Part shown: positions 20,603 through 29,063 of the stretch, piece after piece
Layout of the letters: every line of letters starts with the position of its first letter
Position numbering within the stretch: the first letter of the stretch is position 1
Origin: Haloprofundus salinisoli
GTDB lineage: Archaea; Halobacteriota; Halobacteria; Halobacteriales; Haloferacaceae
Direction: 5' to 3'
Assembly (NCBI RefSeq): GCF_020097815.1
Contig: NZ_CP083663.1
Span: 2,666,001 to 2,730,000, forward strand
DNA: 64,000 nt
Made by a program: the position numbers and the translations under genes
Notes under the pieces: model-generated
What the model was told of the DNA's origin: nothing
The model's database searches: none
The model's input: the letters and a program-made list of their open reading frames with translations, nothing else

Positions 20603-21250
20603 GTGATCTCCCAGGACCAGTTTTCAGTCAGCGCCGATGGGCGTAACAGTCAATATCTGGCGGGGGCATACGTGTCAACAGTGGCCACTCGACACGGCGG
20701 TCAACGCGTCGAATCGCCGAGCATCCGCTCGAAACGGACGCCACACGACCCTCCGATTAGAGACCCGACTCTCTACGCGCTCACCGATCACTTCCGTGAG
20801 CGACTGCGACAGCCGGGTCGGTACGTCTCGCTCTCCGCGGTGAGCGACGCTATCGAGTACGGACAGCTCCGGTGGAATCGGACCGAAGGGTGGCGGTTCG
20901 CCCTCGTCCGCGACGGCGTTCGGTTTCTGGTCGTCATCGGCGACACGGAGACGACCTCGCCGGTCGTCGTCACCGCGTGGACCGAAATCGCCGACTGGGA
21001 CGAGGCGCTGGCTGCCGACCGCTGGACGGCCGACGACGTTCATACGATTCGGCTCAGAGCGGCGCTCAGCGAAGACCCCGAGTGCCGGATCCCGTCACAC
21101 ATCCGCCCGCGAATCGTCGAACGGCCGTTCGAGGTGGGCGAACACCGACTCACGACCGCCGCAGGCGACGGTCACGTCGAGTGCTGCGACTGCGACAATC
21201 GATTCAGGTCGAAACAGCAGCTACTCACGACCGTCTGCCGTCGAGGCTGA
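20603..21250 (+). CDS. Origin-adjacent haloarchaeal protein of unknown function
   Basis: The frame is open from a TTG at 20576. GTG starts at 20603 and 20672 are the best candidates; I list 20603 (215 residues). The body, from IRDPTLYALTDHFRERLRQP on, looks like a folded alpha/beta domain with strands WRFALVRDGVRFLVVIGDTE and SPVVVTAWTEIADWDEAL. It ends with a possible zinc element, ECCDCDNRF. I do not recognise the family. Its place immediately after the last ORB matches the conserved gene slot beside haloarchaeal oriC1, so a role linked to replication is possible but unproven. Confidence 0.6.
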   Translation: MISQDQFSVSADGRNSQYLAGAYVSTVATRHGGQRVESPSIRSKRTPHDPPIRDPTLYALTDHFRERLRQPGRYVSLSAVSDAIEYGQLRWNRTEGWRFALVRDGVRFLVVIGDTETTSPVVVTAWTEIADWDEALAADRWTADDVHTIRLRAALSEDPECRIPSHIRPRIVERPFEVGEHRLTTAAGDGHVECCDCDNRFRSKQQLLTTVCRRG

Positions 21251-21301
21251 GAGGACCTGACCTCCGTTCGGGGACTTGACCGCCGTAGAACTGACTCCGG
21301 A

Positions 21302-21363
21302 ACTGGAACAGCACCATCATACTGGAACAGCATCGTCATCCAGAAACTGAACAGCATCGCCAT
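21302..21363. repeat. Three short direct repeats between origin-adjacent genes
   Basis: ACTGGAACAGCACCATCAT (21302-21320), ACTGGAACAGCATCGTCAT (21321-21339) and ACTGAACAGCATCGCCAT (21346-21363). The first two abut; a 6-bp spacer precedes the third. They lie in the non-coding gap before the gene at 21551. Confidence 0.85.
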
Positions 21364-21550
21364 CAGACATTGAAACGACCCAGTCGTTTCGCCACTAGAA
21401 CGGTCGCCTAAAACGGTCAATTCATTCAGACACCCAAAACTGTGTGAATGTCTAGTAGAGGCTCTACAAGCGGAAATATAACTACTCAGAGTACGAACGG
21501 ACGGTATCGTCCGACGGGGTTAGACGGGCCTCGGGGCGGGAGATTTCACT

Positions 21551-22108
21551 ATGCGAAAACCAGCATTCGAGAGAACAGCGATACGAACACGACAGACGGT
21601 TCGGCGAGTCGTCTCACCGGTCGTCGAGTCGATTCGCTCGGGTGCCGACTGGGCCGAGAGTCGGCTCACTTCGGAGCGGTCGAATCGGTCGTGGCAGCGC
21701 GTCTGGCTCACGCGAAACGACGTACGGTGGCGCAAGGCCAACACCGTCGTCGAGTGCTTCGGCGTCGCCGAAGGCTATCTCGCAACTGTCGAGTACACCG
21801 ATAGAAACGTGACGTGGCAACTCACCAAAGGGCCCGTTCCGCTCGCCAGCGCGCTCGCCGTCAGCGCCCTCTATCTCCAGTACGGGGTGACACCACACGT
21901 CGACGCCGACGGGCGGATGTTCGTCGCCGTCGTCGATGGCCGCCCCGTCGAAGCGTTCCGGAACTTCGCAGAGAAGCCGTTCGAGTACTGCTATCTCGAC
22001 GGCTACAGTTCGCTCGACGAGCTTCCGAACTGGGTCGACCGGACCGACCTCGAATCAGCCTACAGCCGGCTCGCACAGCGGCACCGACGTGAACTCCCGC
22101 CGGGGTAA
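21551..22108 (+). CDS. Second origin-adjacent haloarchaeal protein of unknown function
   Basis: The 185-residue basic protein starts at ATG 21551. After an Arg-rich N-terminal helix (IRTRQTVRRVVSPVVESIRS) comes a domain with VVECFGVAEGYLATVEYTD, ASALAVSALYLQYGV and MFVAVVDGRPVEAFRNF strands. It ends EYCYLDGYSSLDELPNWVD. I do not recognise it. A TATA-like GGAAATATAACTAC at about 21471-21484 and the triple direct repeat lie upstream, suggesting its own regulated promoter. It has no enzyme motif I can see; its interest is its fixed position by the origin. Confidence 0.6.
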   Translation: MRKPAFERTAIRTRQTVRRVVSPVVESIRSGADWAESRLTSERSNRSWQRVWLTRNDVRWRKANTVVECFGVAEGYLATVEYTDRNVTWQLTKGPVPLASALAVSALYLQYGVTPHVDADGRMFVAVVDGRPVEAFRNFAEKPFEYCYLDGYSSLDELPNWVDRTDLESAYSRLAQRHRRELPPG

Positions 22109-22392
22109 GATCACTGAGCACTGGGATGAGACCACTGAGCACGAAATCGGGCTGAGCGATTGTCGGGGTACGTAATTGTCGAAGTACGCAATTGTCGGGG
22201 GCACACGCCGGCCGGAGTGCGCACCCACCGGAGGGTTGGCCGAAGACTCCGTTTCCGCTCTAACCGTCCAGTCTCCGCCGTCGCTGTCCGGTCTCAGTCG
22301 TGACACTCGTCTCTACGGTGAGCACGAGGTCTCCGCTGTGAACGTCCGGTCTCGTCCGTAACTCTCGTCGTTCGCTCCACTCACGCGGCGGA

Positions 22393-23418
22393 TCATTCCT
22401 CCTCGAACGTCGACTCCAGCGACTGTACCCCGTTGCTCGTATACAATCGGTCGGTCGTGGCGGCGGCGACGGCGACAGCCCACGTCCCGCTGAGCGACGC
22501 GTCGAACAGATGCTCGGGAACCAGTGGCATCGGAATCGGCTCGAATCCCGCCTCCCGCATATCGGTCACGCCGTCGAAGGACCCGACGACGACGCCCTCG
22601 GGGTCGCGGACGTGCATGCGTTTGTCGGCACCGCGTCGGTACGAGTAGGGGAACACCGACGCCGGCGGACAGCGCAGGTCGTCGGGTTCGCCGACGGCCG
22701 CCACGACGTCTCCGTCGGCGCGGAGAACTGTCCGCGTCTCGTTCTCGTCGCGGGAGGGACCGCCGCCCAGCTCCTCGCGCCACCGCAGTCGCGTATCCGG
22801 CCGCGCGACGGCACACAGCGCGTAGCCGCCGTCTGAGCCACCGCCGCTCGCCAGGGCGATTCGGTCGGGACCGTTGTAGAACTCCCGTTCACTACCGTCC
22901 GTTTCGACGCCGACCGGTTCCGACAGCAGTTCGGCGACCGTCGCCGCCAGCGTCTCGTCGACCAGCGACGTCGCCGACGACGGTTCGTGGGTCGTTGCCA
23001 CGAGTCGGCTTCGGTCGGCGGGCGGGACGACGAACAGCGTCTTTCGACCCCGCTCGCGGTTGTCTGCGTGCTTCGAGAGCACTGTCGTCGGGGTCACCTC
23101 GTCGATCTCGAGCGGTTCGATGGCGATGGGTTCGCCGCCGAAAAACGACGCACCGTCGGACGTCGGAGGATTGGTGGGTGTGGACGCGGGTTCGGCCAGG
23201 CCGGACGACGCTGTCTCACTCGCTTCGGCGGCGGCGTCTGGTTCGGGGACTTCGACCGGTTTACGGGCTTCGGGAGGGTCGGGGACCTTAACGGGCTCGG
23301 CGACGGCATCGGGCTCGCGCCCGCTCTCGGGACGCCGAACCGCGTATCCGGCCCGAGTGCAACAGTCCTCGCCGTAGGTCAGGAGGGTCTCGTGCGTGCT
23401 CACAACGCCTTTTCTCAT
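22393..23418 (-). CDS. Uncharacterised haloarchaeal protein near the origin
   Basis: The 341-residue acidic protein starts MRKGVVSTHETLLTYGEDCC. A Pro/Glu/Ala-rich linker occupies about residues 28-90. A C-terminal domain follows with GRKTLFVVPPADRSRLVATT, EREFYNGPDRIALASGGGS and LRADGDVVAAVGEPDDL, ending LYTSNGVQSLESTFEEE. No known family or catalytic motif is evident. Head-to-head with the rad25-type helicase gene, it shares a 180-bp intergenic region with it. The domain layout (globular head, linker, globular body) suggests an adaptor or DNA-associated protein; this is inference only. Confidence 0.6.
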   Translation of the reverse strand: MRKGVVSTHETLLTYGEDCCTRAGYAVRRPESGREPDAVAEPVKVPDPPEARKPVEVPEPDAAAEASETASSGLAEPASTPTNPPTSDGASFFGGEPIAIEPLEIDEVTPTTVLSKHADNRERGRKTLFVVPPADRSRLVATTHEPSSATSLVDETLAATVAELLSEPVGVETDGSEREFYNGPDRIALASGGGSDGGYALCAVARPDTRLRWREELGGGPSRDENETRTVLRADGDVVAAVGEPDDLRCPPASVFPYSYRRGADKRMHVRDPEGVVVGSFDGVTDMREAGFEPIPMPLVPEHLFDASLSGTWAVAVAAATTDRLYTSNGVQSLESTFEEE

Positions 23419-23598
23419 CGAACTATCCTTTGGCTCGCTCGTTGAATACGGTTTCGCGGACGGCGCTCGTCTCGGCGTTGCGCAACGAAGAACGCTCGTA
23501 TCCGCGTTGCGCGAGTTCGTTCACGGTACGTCAACGCCTCCCGTTTCGGTTCCGAGAGAGTCGGAAGCGGTTTTCCGTCGGCGTTCCTACCGGGGACG

Positions 23599-25638
23599 AT
23601 GACCGACGACCACGGCGACGAGAGCCGCCGAGATGGGGTATCGAAGCCGCCGAGCGACGGCCCTTCCGACTCCGTGAGCCCTCCCGACTCCGCGGACCCT
23701 CCCGACTCCGCGGACCCTTCCGACCCTGCGAACTCCGCGAAGCCCGCTGACTCCGCGGATTCCACGCATTCCACCGATTCCATGGACTCCACGGACTCGA
23801 CGAACTCCGACGGCGACGACTCCGTCACGCTCGACTCGTTCTACGACGCGCTTCAGGCCGAAGGACGACCGGTCGTCACCGCACAGCAGGTCGCCCGCCG
23901 ACTCGATATCTCGCAGGCGGAGGCCGCCGAGGCGCTCGACGCGCTCGCCGACGCCGGAACCGTCCAGCGCGTCGACGTCGAGTCCGACCCCGTCGTCTGG
24001 TATCCGACGCAGTGGGGCGACGTCGCCACGCGCGAGCGCGTCATTCTCTTCCCCGAGCGCCGCGAAATCGTCGTCGACCGACCCGAGCAGTACACTCGCG
24101 CCCAACTGTCGCAGTTCGCCCACCTCGTCGACACGACCGGCGGCGACACCGGCGAGCGCGGCTACCTCTACACGATTCGGACCGAGGACATCTGGCAGGC
24201 TCCCTTCGACGAGTTCGAGGGTCTGCTACGGAGCATGCGGTCGGTGCTGCCGCGGCGCTCGCCCCACCTCGAGGAGTGGGCCGAACGCCAGTGGAAACGC
24301 GCCCACCAGTTCACCCTGAAAACCCACGAGGACGGCTACGTCGTCCTCGAAGCGGCCAACGAGGACCTGATGGGCAACGTCGCCCGCGAGAAACTCACCG
24401 AACAGCACCTCCACGCCCCCATCTCGGACACCGAAAGCTGGGTCCGCGAGGGCGAGGAGGCGGCCATCAAACGCGTCCTCTACGAGGCCGGCTACCCCGT
24501 CACGGACGAACGCGACCTCGACACCGGCGACGCCCTCAACGTCGAACTCAACGTCGAGTTGCGCGACTACCAGCAGAACTGGGTCGACCGCTTCGCGGAC
24601 CAACGCTCCGGCGTCCTGGTCGGTCCGCCGGGCAGCGGGAAGACCATCGCCGGGATGGGTGTGCTCGCGGCCGTCGGCGGCGAGACGCTCGTCCTCGTGC
24701 CGAGTCGCGAACTCGCGGGACAGTGGCGACAGAAGTTGCTCGAACACACGACGCTCACCGAGAATCAGATCGGCGAGTACCACGGCGGCACCAAGGAGAT
24801 TCGGCCGGTCACCATCGCCACTTACCAGACCGCGGGGATGGACCGCCACCGGCAACTGTTCGATTCGCGCGCGTGGGGACTCATCGTTTACGATGAAGTC
24901 CACCACATCCCGAGTCGCGTCTTCAGACGCAGCGCCGACCTCCAGACGAAACACCGACTCGGCCTGTCGGCGACGCCCATCCGCGAGGACGACAAGGAAG
25001 AGGACATCTTCACGCTCGTCGGCCCGCCTATCGGCACCGACTGGGGCAAGCTGTTCGACGCCGGCTTCGTCCAAGAACCCGAAGTCGAGATTCGTTACGT
25101 GCCGTGGACCGACGAGATGGCGGAGAACGAGTACCGCAGCGCAGATGGGCGCGAGCGGTACAAACTCGCGGCGCTCAACCCCGCGAAAGTCGACGAGGTT
25201 CGCCACTTGCGCGGCCAGCATCTCGATTCGAAGAGCCTCGTCTTCGTCGACTGGCTTGAACAGGGCGAAGCGTTCGCCGAGGAACTCGACGTGCCGTTCA
25301 TCAGCGGCGAGATGCCGCACTACCGCCGCCAGCAACTACTCCAGCAGTTCCGCGATGGCGACCTTCGGACGTTGGTCATCTCCCGGGTCGGCGACGAGGG
25401 AATCGACCTGCCGAACGCCGAGATCGCCATCGTCGCCTCCGGTCTCGGCGGATCGCGTCGACAGGGTGCCCAGCGAGCCGGGCGGACGATGCGCCCCGTC
25501 GGTAACGCGCTAATGTACGTGCTCGCTACCCGCGGCTCTCCTGAGGAGGACTTCGCCGAACGGCAGCTGCGGCACCTCGCGGAGAAAGGCATCCGCGTCC
25601 GCGAGTCGGGTGCGTGGCCGACCGGCGGCGACGCGTAG
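23599..25638 (+). CDS. rad25: XPB/Rad25-type superfamily 2 DNA helicase
   Basis: The 679-residue protein has an XPB-like core: LRDYQQNWVDRF (Q-like motif), Walker A VGPPGSGKT near residue 343, DEVHHIPSR near 431, LGLSATPIRED, and motif VI GAQRAGRTMRP. XPB-family helicases act in DNA repair and remodelling; haloarchaea keep several. An N-terminal wHTH-like segment (VVTAQQVARRLDISQAEAAE) precedes the core. The first 75 residues are a low-complexity Ser/Asp/Pro tract with repeated PPDSAD and STD units. Lys of Walker A and the DExH box are intact. Confidence 0.85.
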   Translation: MTDDHGDESRRDGVSKPPSDGPSDSVSPPDSADPPDSADPSDPANSAKPADSADSTHSTDSMDSTDSTNSDGDDSVTLDSFYDALQAEGRPVVTAQQVARRLDISQAEAAEALDALADAGTVQRVDVESDPVVWYPTQWGDVATRERVILFPERREIVVDRPEQYTRAQLSQFAHLVDTTGGDTGERGYLYTIRTEDIWQAPFDEFEGLLRSMRSVLPRRSPHLEEWAERQWKRAHQFTLKTHEDGYVVLEAANEDLMGNVAREKLTEQHLHAPISDTESWVREGEEAAIKRVLYEAGYPVTDERDLDTGDALNVELNVELRDYQQNWVDRFADQRSGVLVGPPGSGKTIAGMGVLAAVGGETLVLVPSRELAGQWRQKLLEHTTLTENQIGEYHGGTKEIRPVTIATYQTAGMDRHRQLFDSRAWGLIVYDEVHHIPSRVFRRSADLQTKHRLGLSATPIREDDKEEDIFTLVGPPIGTDWGKLFDAGFVQEPEVEIRYVPWTDEMAENEYRSADGRERYKLAALNPAKVDEVRHLRGQHLDSKSLVFVDWLEQGEAFAEELDVPFISGEMPHYRRQQLLQQFRDGDLRTLVISRVGDEGIDLPNAEIAIVASGLGGSRRQGAQRAGRTMRPVGNALMYVLATRGSPEEDFAERQLRHLAEKGIRVRESGAWPTGGDA

Positions 25639-25797
25639 GCCTCCGGCGAATCGACCCGGCACGCGTTGTCGTCGCATCACTGATTTTCTACCAACACTTC
25701 CCTCAATAGACTGATTACTTGCCGATGTTACCACTGAACATAAAGTAGTTCGAAAACATCGGAGAGACGTATATGCGTGGGGTCCAGAAAGCAGAGC

Positions 25798-26145
25798 ATG
25801 GTACTTACGGTGATTACTGATATCGCAATCTCAACGGTCGGTCTGACCGACGAACTGGGGCCGATGCTGCTGAACAGCGTCGGCGTCTTGGCCCACCCCG
25901 TCCGCCGAAATGTCCTCTCGTATCTCACCGCTGACGAGGTACTCAACCGAACGGAGCTATCCGAGCGGCTCGCGGCCGACCGCGAGGTCGCCGGTGACGA
26001 TGCCGACCGTCTGGAACTGATGCTGCACCACAGCCACCTCCCGAAACTCGCCGACGAGCAGTTCGTCGACTACGAACCTCGAAGCGGGGACGTCGTGCTC
26101 TGGAAGGACGCCGACCGAACGCACTCGCTGCTCGAATCCGACTGA
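25798..26145 (+). CDS. DUF7344 winged-helix domain protein
   Basis: The 115-residue product from ATG 25798 carries the DUF7344 pattern LAHPVRRNVLSYLTAD and LHHSHLPKLADEQFVDYEP. The second half aligns with the proteins at 792 and 63608. It is a probable small DNA-binding regulator. It is convergent with a HalOD1 gene, so two signalling-type haloarchaeal proteins sit together here. A possible TATA (CGTATATGCG) lies about 30 nt upstream. Confidence 0.8.
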   Translation: MVLTVITDIAISTVGLTDELGPMLLNSVGVLAHPVRRNVLSYLTADEVLNRTELSERLAADREVAGDDADRLELMLHHSHLPKLADEQFVDYEPRSGDVVLWKDADRTHSLLESD

Positions 26146-26182
26146 TTCCCGCGGCCACGCCGCCGCTTTTCGCTCTGATCAG

Positions 26183-26611
26183 TTACTCCTCAGTCGACTC
26201 GTCGCGCTCTCCGCTCTCCTCTCCCTCCTCGCGCGTCTCGTCGCACTCACCGATGTCGTCTTCGCTCGCGTCGTTCCCCGAGCTCAGTCGCTGTCGTTCC
26301 GTTTCCGTGAGACCAATGTCGATTCGGCCGTCTGCCCACACGGTCACCTCTCGACCGTTGTAGACGAACGAGAGGTGGTCGTTTCGCTCGACGGCCGCCG
26401 TGGAACTCTCTCGAAACACGGCGTCGAGCGCGTCGGGCTCTATCGTCTCGTACAGCGAGTCGATCTGGTCGATGTTTCGACCCTCTATCTCCGCTATCGC
26501 GACGATGAGTTGGATGCTGGGGGTGTCTCTGACTCGGTCGTACTCCACCGTGTACCGCTCTCTGTCAGAGTCGTAGTGGATTCCGTTTGGACTATCGAGC
26601 GGCCCGGACAT
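26183..26611 (-). CDS. HalOD1 output-domain protein
   Basis: The 142-residue protein has a HalOD1 domain at about residues 25-100 (SIQLIVAIAEIEGRNIDQID, IEPDALDAVF, LSFVYNGREVTVWADG). A very acidic Glu/Asp tail follows (REEGEESGERDESTEE). The role is as for other HalOD1 proteins, signal output with unknown partner. The upstream region reads CTTATACTATC on the coding strand, a good TATA box about 30 nt before the ATG at 26611. Confidence 0.8.
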   Translation of the reverse strand: MSGPLDSPNGIHYDSDRERYTVEYDRVRDTPSIQLIVAIAEIEGRNIDQIDSLYETIEPDALDAVFRESSTAAVERNDHLSFVYNGREVTVWADGRIDIGLTETERQRLSSGNDASEDDIGECDETREEGEESGERDESTEE

Positions 26612-26792
26612 TTTTATTAATTACTCATAGAGATAGTATAAGCCTTATTAGAAATGTTCGGCTACTGTCAGCCGTCGGGTTCGGACAGTCCACGAGAGCC
26701 GAACTCGACAGTCTGAGAGGGCGTCTCGACGAGAGGTGGATCGGAGGGAGTGCCGAGAACGAGCGACGACCAGCGGGGAACTTCGAGGCGAC

Positions 26793-27857
26793 TCAGGAGA
26801 GCGTCGCTTCGAGCGCGTCCATCGCCCGGTCGACTTTCTCGATATCCGCCCCGTAGCCCATGTGGCCGACGCGGATGATGTCGTCGGCGAGGTCGCCTAA
26901 CCCCGTCGAGAGAGTCACGTCGTGCTCCTCGGCCAGGGTGCGCTGTAACTCGCTCGCTCGCCCTGGGACGTGAAACGCCGTCACCGTGGGTGAGGGCCGC
27001 GCGCCGTCGGCGAACAGCTCCAGCCCCATCTCTTCTCCGCGCTTGCGACACAGTTCCGCGGCGGCGACGTGGCGACCGTACACCGCGTCCAACCCCTCTT
27101 CGAGAAGCAGGTCGACGGCGGCGTCGAGCGCCGCGACGTTCGCCGCCAGATGCGTGTACGGGAACTCTTCGCTCACGTCGCGCCACGGCAGGAAGTTCGT
27201 GTACAGCGACGGAGGGTCGCGCGCCTCCATCGCCGACCACGCCTCGTCGCTGATGGCGGCCGTCGTCAACCCCGGCGGCGCGCTGAAGCACTTCTGTGAC
27301 CCGCCGAGACAGACGTCGATGCGCTCTGTCGGGACGGGTGTCCCGCCGAGCGACGAGACGGCGTCGACGACGGAGAGCACGCCGTGGTCGTCCAGCGCGT
27401 CGAGCACTGGGTCGAGGTTCGTAAGCGTGCCCGTCGGCGTCTCGCAGTGAACCATCGTCGCAAGTTTGAACGGTTCGCCCATCTCCTCGCTCCGTTCGAG
27501 CACTGCCTCTACGGCGTCGACGTCGAGCGCCTCCGTGTGCTCGACGCCGACGAGCGTCGGTTCTCCCCCGTAGGTCTCCACGAAGTCGGCGAACCCGTTA
27601 CCGTAGAGTCCGTTCGAGATGCAGAGTACGCGGTCGCCGGGTTCGACGAGCGAAGCGATGGCCGCCTCCAACCCCAGGATACCTTCCCCACCGGGGACGA
27701 CGACGTCGTGGTCGGCGTCGTAGACCTCGGCGAGTTTCTCGGTGAGGTCCTCGTAGCGGACGCGGAAGCGCTTCTCTACGTCGGGGTTCGGTTGCTCGCG
27801 CGCCATCGCGCGGCGGACGGGTTCCGGAACGGCCGTCGGACCGGGTGTGAGTAGCAC
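26793..27857 (-). CDS. Class V PLP aminotransferase (alanine-glyoxylate/serine-pyruvate type)
   Basis: The open frame extends to 27986, but the upstream part is Arg-rich and unlike protein; GTG 27857 gives VLLTPGPTAVPEPVRRAM, the standard family start (354 residues). The PLP lysine is in LGGSQKCFSAPPGL, the phosphate-binding and Asp parts in VHCETPTGT and VVDAVSSLGG. Members transfer amino groups among alanine, serine, aspartate or glyoxylate; the exact pair cannot be told here. No glycine-cleavage or photorespiratory gene is adjacent. Confidence 0.85.
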   Translation of the reverse strand: MLLTPGPTAVPEPVRRAMAREQPNPDVEKRFRVRYEDLTEKLAEVYDADHDVVVPGGEGILGLEAAIASLVEPGDRVLCISNGLYGNGFADFVETYGGEPTLVGVEHTEALDVDAVEAVLERSEEMGEPFKLATMVHCETPTGTLTNLDPVLDALDDHGVLSVVDAVSSLGGTPVPTERIDVCLGGSQKCFSAPPGLTTAAISDEAWSAMEARDPPSLYTNFLPWRDVSEEFPYTHLAANVAALDAAVDLLLEEGLDAVYGRHVAAAELCRKRGEEMGLELFADGARPSPTVTAFHVPGRASELQRTLAEEHDVTLSTGLGDLADDIIRVGHMGYGADIEKVDRAMDALEATLS

Positions 27858-28061
27858 ACTCGTGTCTCTGTCCTGTGTAACTTTAGCCCGTCGGTGGCGG
27901 CGACCCGTCGGTGGTAGTGACCTGTCGCTGACGGTGGCTCGTCGGCGACGGCGACCCCTCGGGGACCATCGCCGGCCGCTTCTCACTCACGTCCGCGACG
28001 AAGTCCTTCACACTCGTCCGCGACGGGAAGACACATGTCCTGCCCGTTCGCAGTGTGGGCC

Positions 28062-29039
28062 ATGACCGGCAAGTTCACGCCCGACGACCTCGCCGCCTAC
28101 GTCTTCTCGCGGACGGGCGCGCCGAACGACGACCTGCTCGTCGGCCCGGCGTTCGGCGAGGACGCCGCCGCCGTGCGAGTCGGCGGCGAGACGCTCGTCG
28201 TCAGCACCGACCCCATCTCGCTCGCGGCGGAGCGAATCGGCACGCTCGGCGTGGCCATCGTCTCGAACGATGTGGCTACCTGCGGCGGCGTCCCCGAGTG
28301 GCTGACCTGCACGATTCTGCTCCCCGACGACGACCCGACGCTGCTTGACGCCATCACCGCCCAACTCGACGCCGAAGCGACCCGACTCGGCATCACTATC
28401 GTCGGCGGCCACAGCGAGTCCGTCTCCGCGCTCTCGCGTCCGCTCCTCTCTTTGACCTGCGCCGGAACCGCCGACCGGTACGTCCCGACGAGCGGCGCGG
28501 ACCCGGGGGACCGAATCCTCCTGACGAAGGCCGCCGGCGTCGAGGGAACCGCCGTGCTCGCGACCGACTTCGCCGACGAGTTCGACGTCCCCGCGGACCT
28601 CGTCGCCGACGCGACGGCGTTCTTCGACGACTTGAGCGTCATCCCGGATGCGGCGGCGCTCACCCCGTTCGCGACGGCGATGCACGACCCGACCGAGGGC
28701 GGTGTCGCCGCCGGCCTCACCGAGGTAGCCGTCGCCGGCGACGTCGTGCTCTCGGTCGACCCCGACGACGTCCCTGTTCGCCCCGAAACCCGACGGCTCT
28801 GCGACGCAGCGGGCGTCGACCCGCTTCGGATTCTCGGGTCGGGGGCACTCGTCGCCGCCGTGCCCGAAGCGTCCGTCGACGAGGCGCTGGCGGCGCTGGA
28901 CGCCGTCGACATCGACGCCGCCGAAATCGGCGCGGTCACGTCTCCGAACGACACCGATGCCGGAACGCCGGGTCTCCGTCTCGGAGACGAGCTCTTCACG
29001 TCGCCGCCGGAGGACGAGATGTACGCGCTCTGGGACTGA
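28062..29039 (+). CDS. AIR synthase-related (HypE/PurM-like) ATP-binding protein
   Basis: The 325-residue product from ATG 28062 has GEDAAAVRVGGETLVVSTDP, the N-terminal strand and ATP-binding Asp motif of the PurM/HypE/SelD superfamily. It also has GIAIVSNDV-like GVAIVSNDVATCGGVPEW, a GGHSESV strand and a C-terminal DPTEGGVAAGLTEVA helix. HypE makes the CN ligand of NiFe hydrogenase, but no other hyp gene is here and the C-terminal PxxxCxxP cysteine tail of HypE is missing. It is probably a haloarchaeal relative with another substrate. Confidence 0.75.
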   Translation: MTGKFTPDDLAAYVFSRTGAPNDDLLVGPAFGEDAAAVRVGGETLVVSTDPISLAAERIGTLGVAIVSNDVATCGGVPEWLTCTILLPDDDPTLLDAITAQLDAEATRLGITIVGGHSESVSALSRPLLSLTCAGTADRYVPTSGADPGDRILLTKAAGVEGTAVLATDFADEFDVPADLVADATAFFDDLSVIPDAAALTPFATAMHDPTEGGVAAGLTEVAVAGDVVLSVDPDDVPVRPETRRLCDAAGVDPLRILGSGALVAAVPEASVDEALAALDAVDIDAAEIGAVTSPNDTDAGTPGLRLGDELFTSPPEDEMYALWD

Positions 29040-29063
29040 ATCCACAGAACACGCGACGACAGT

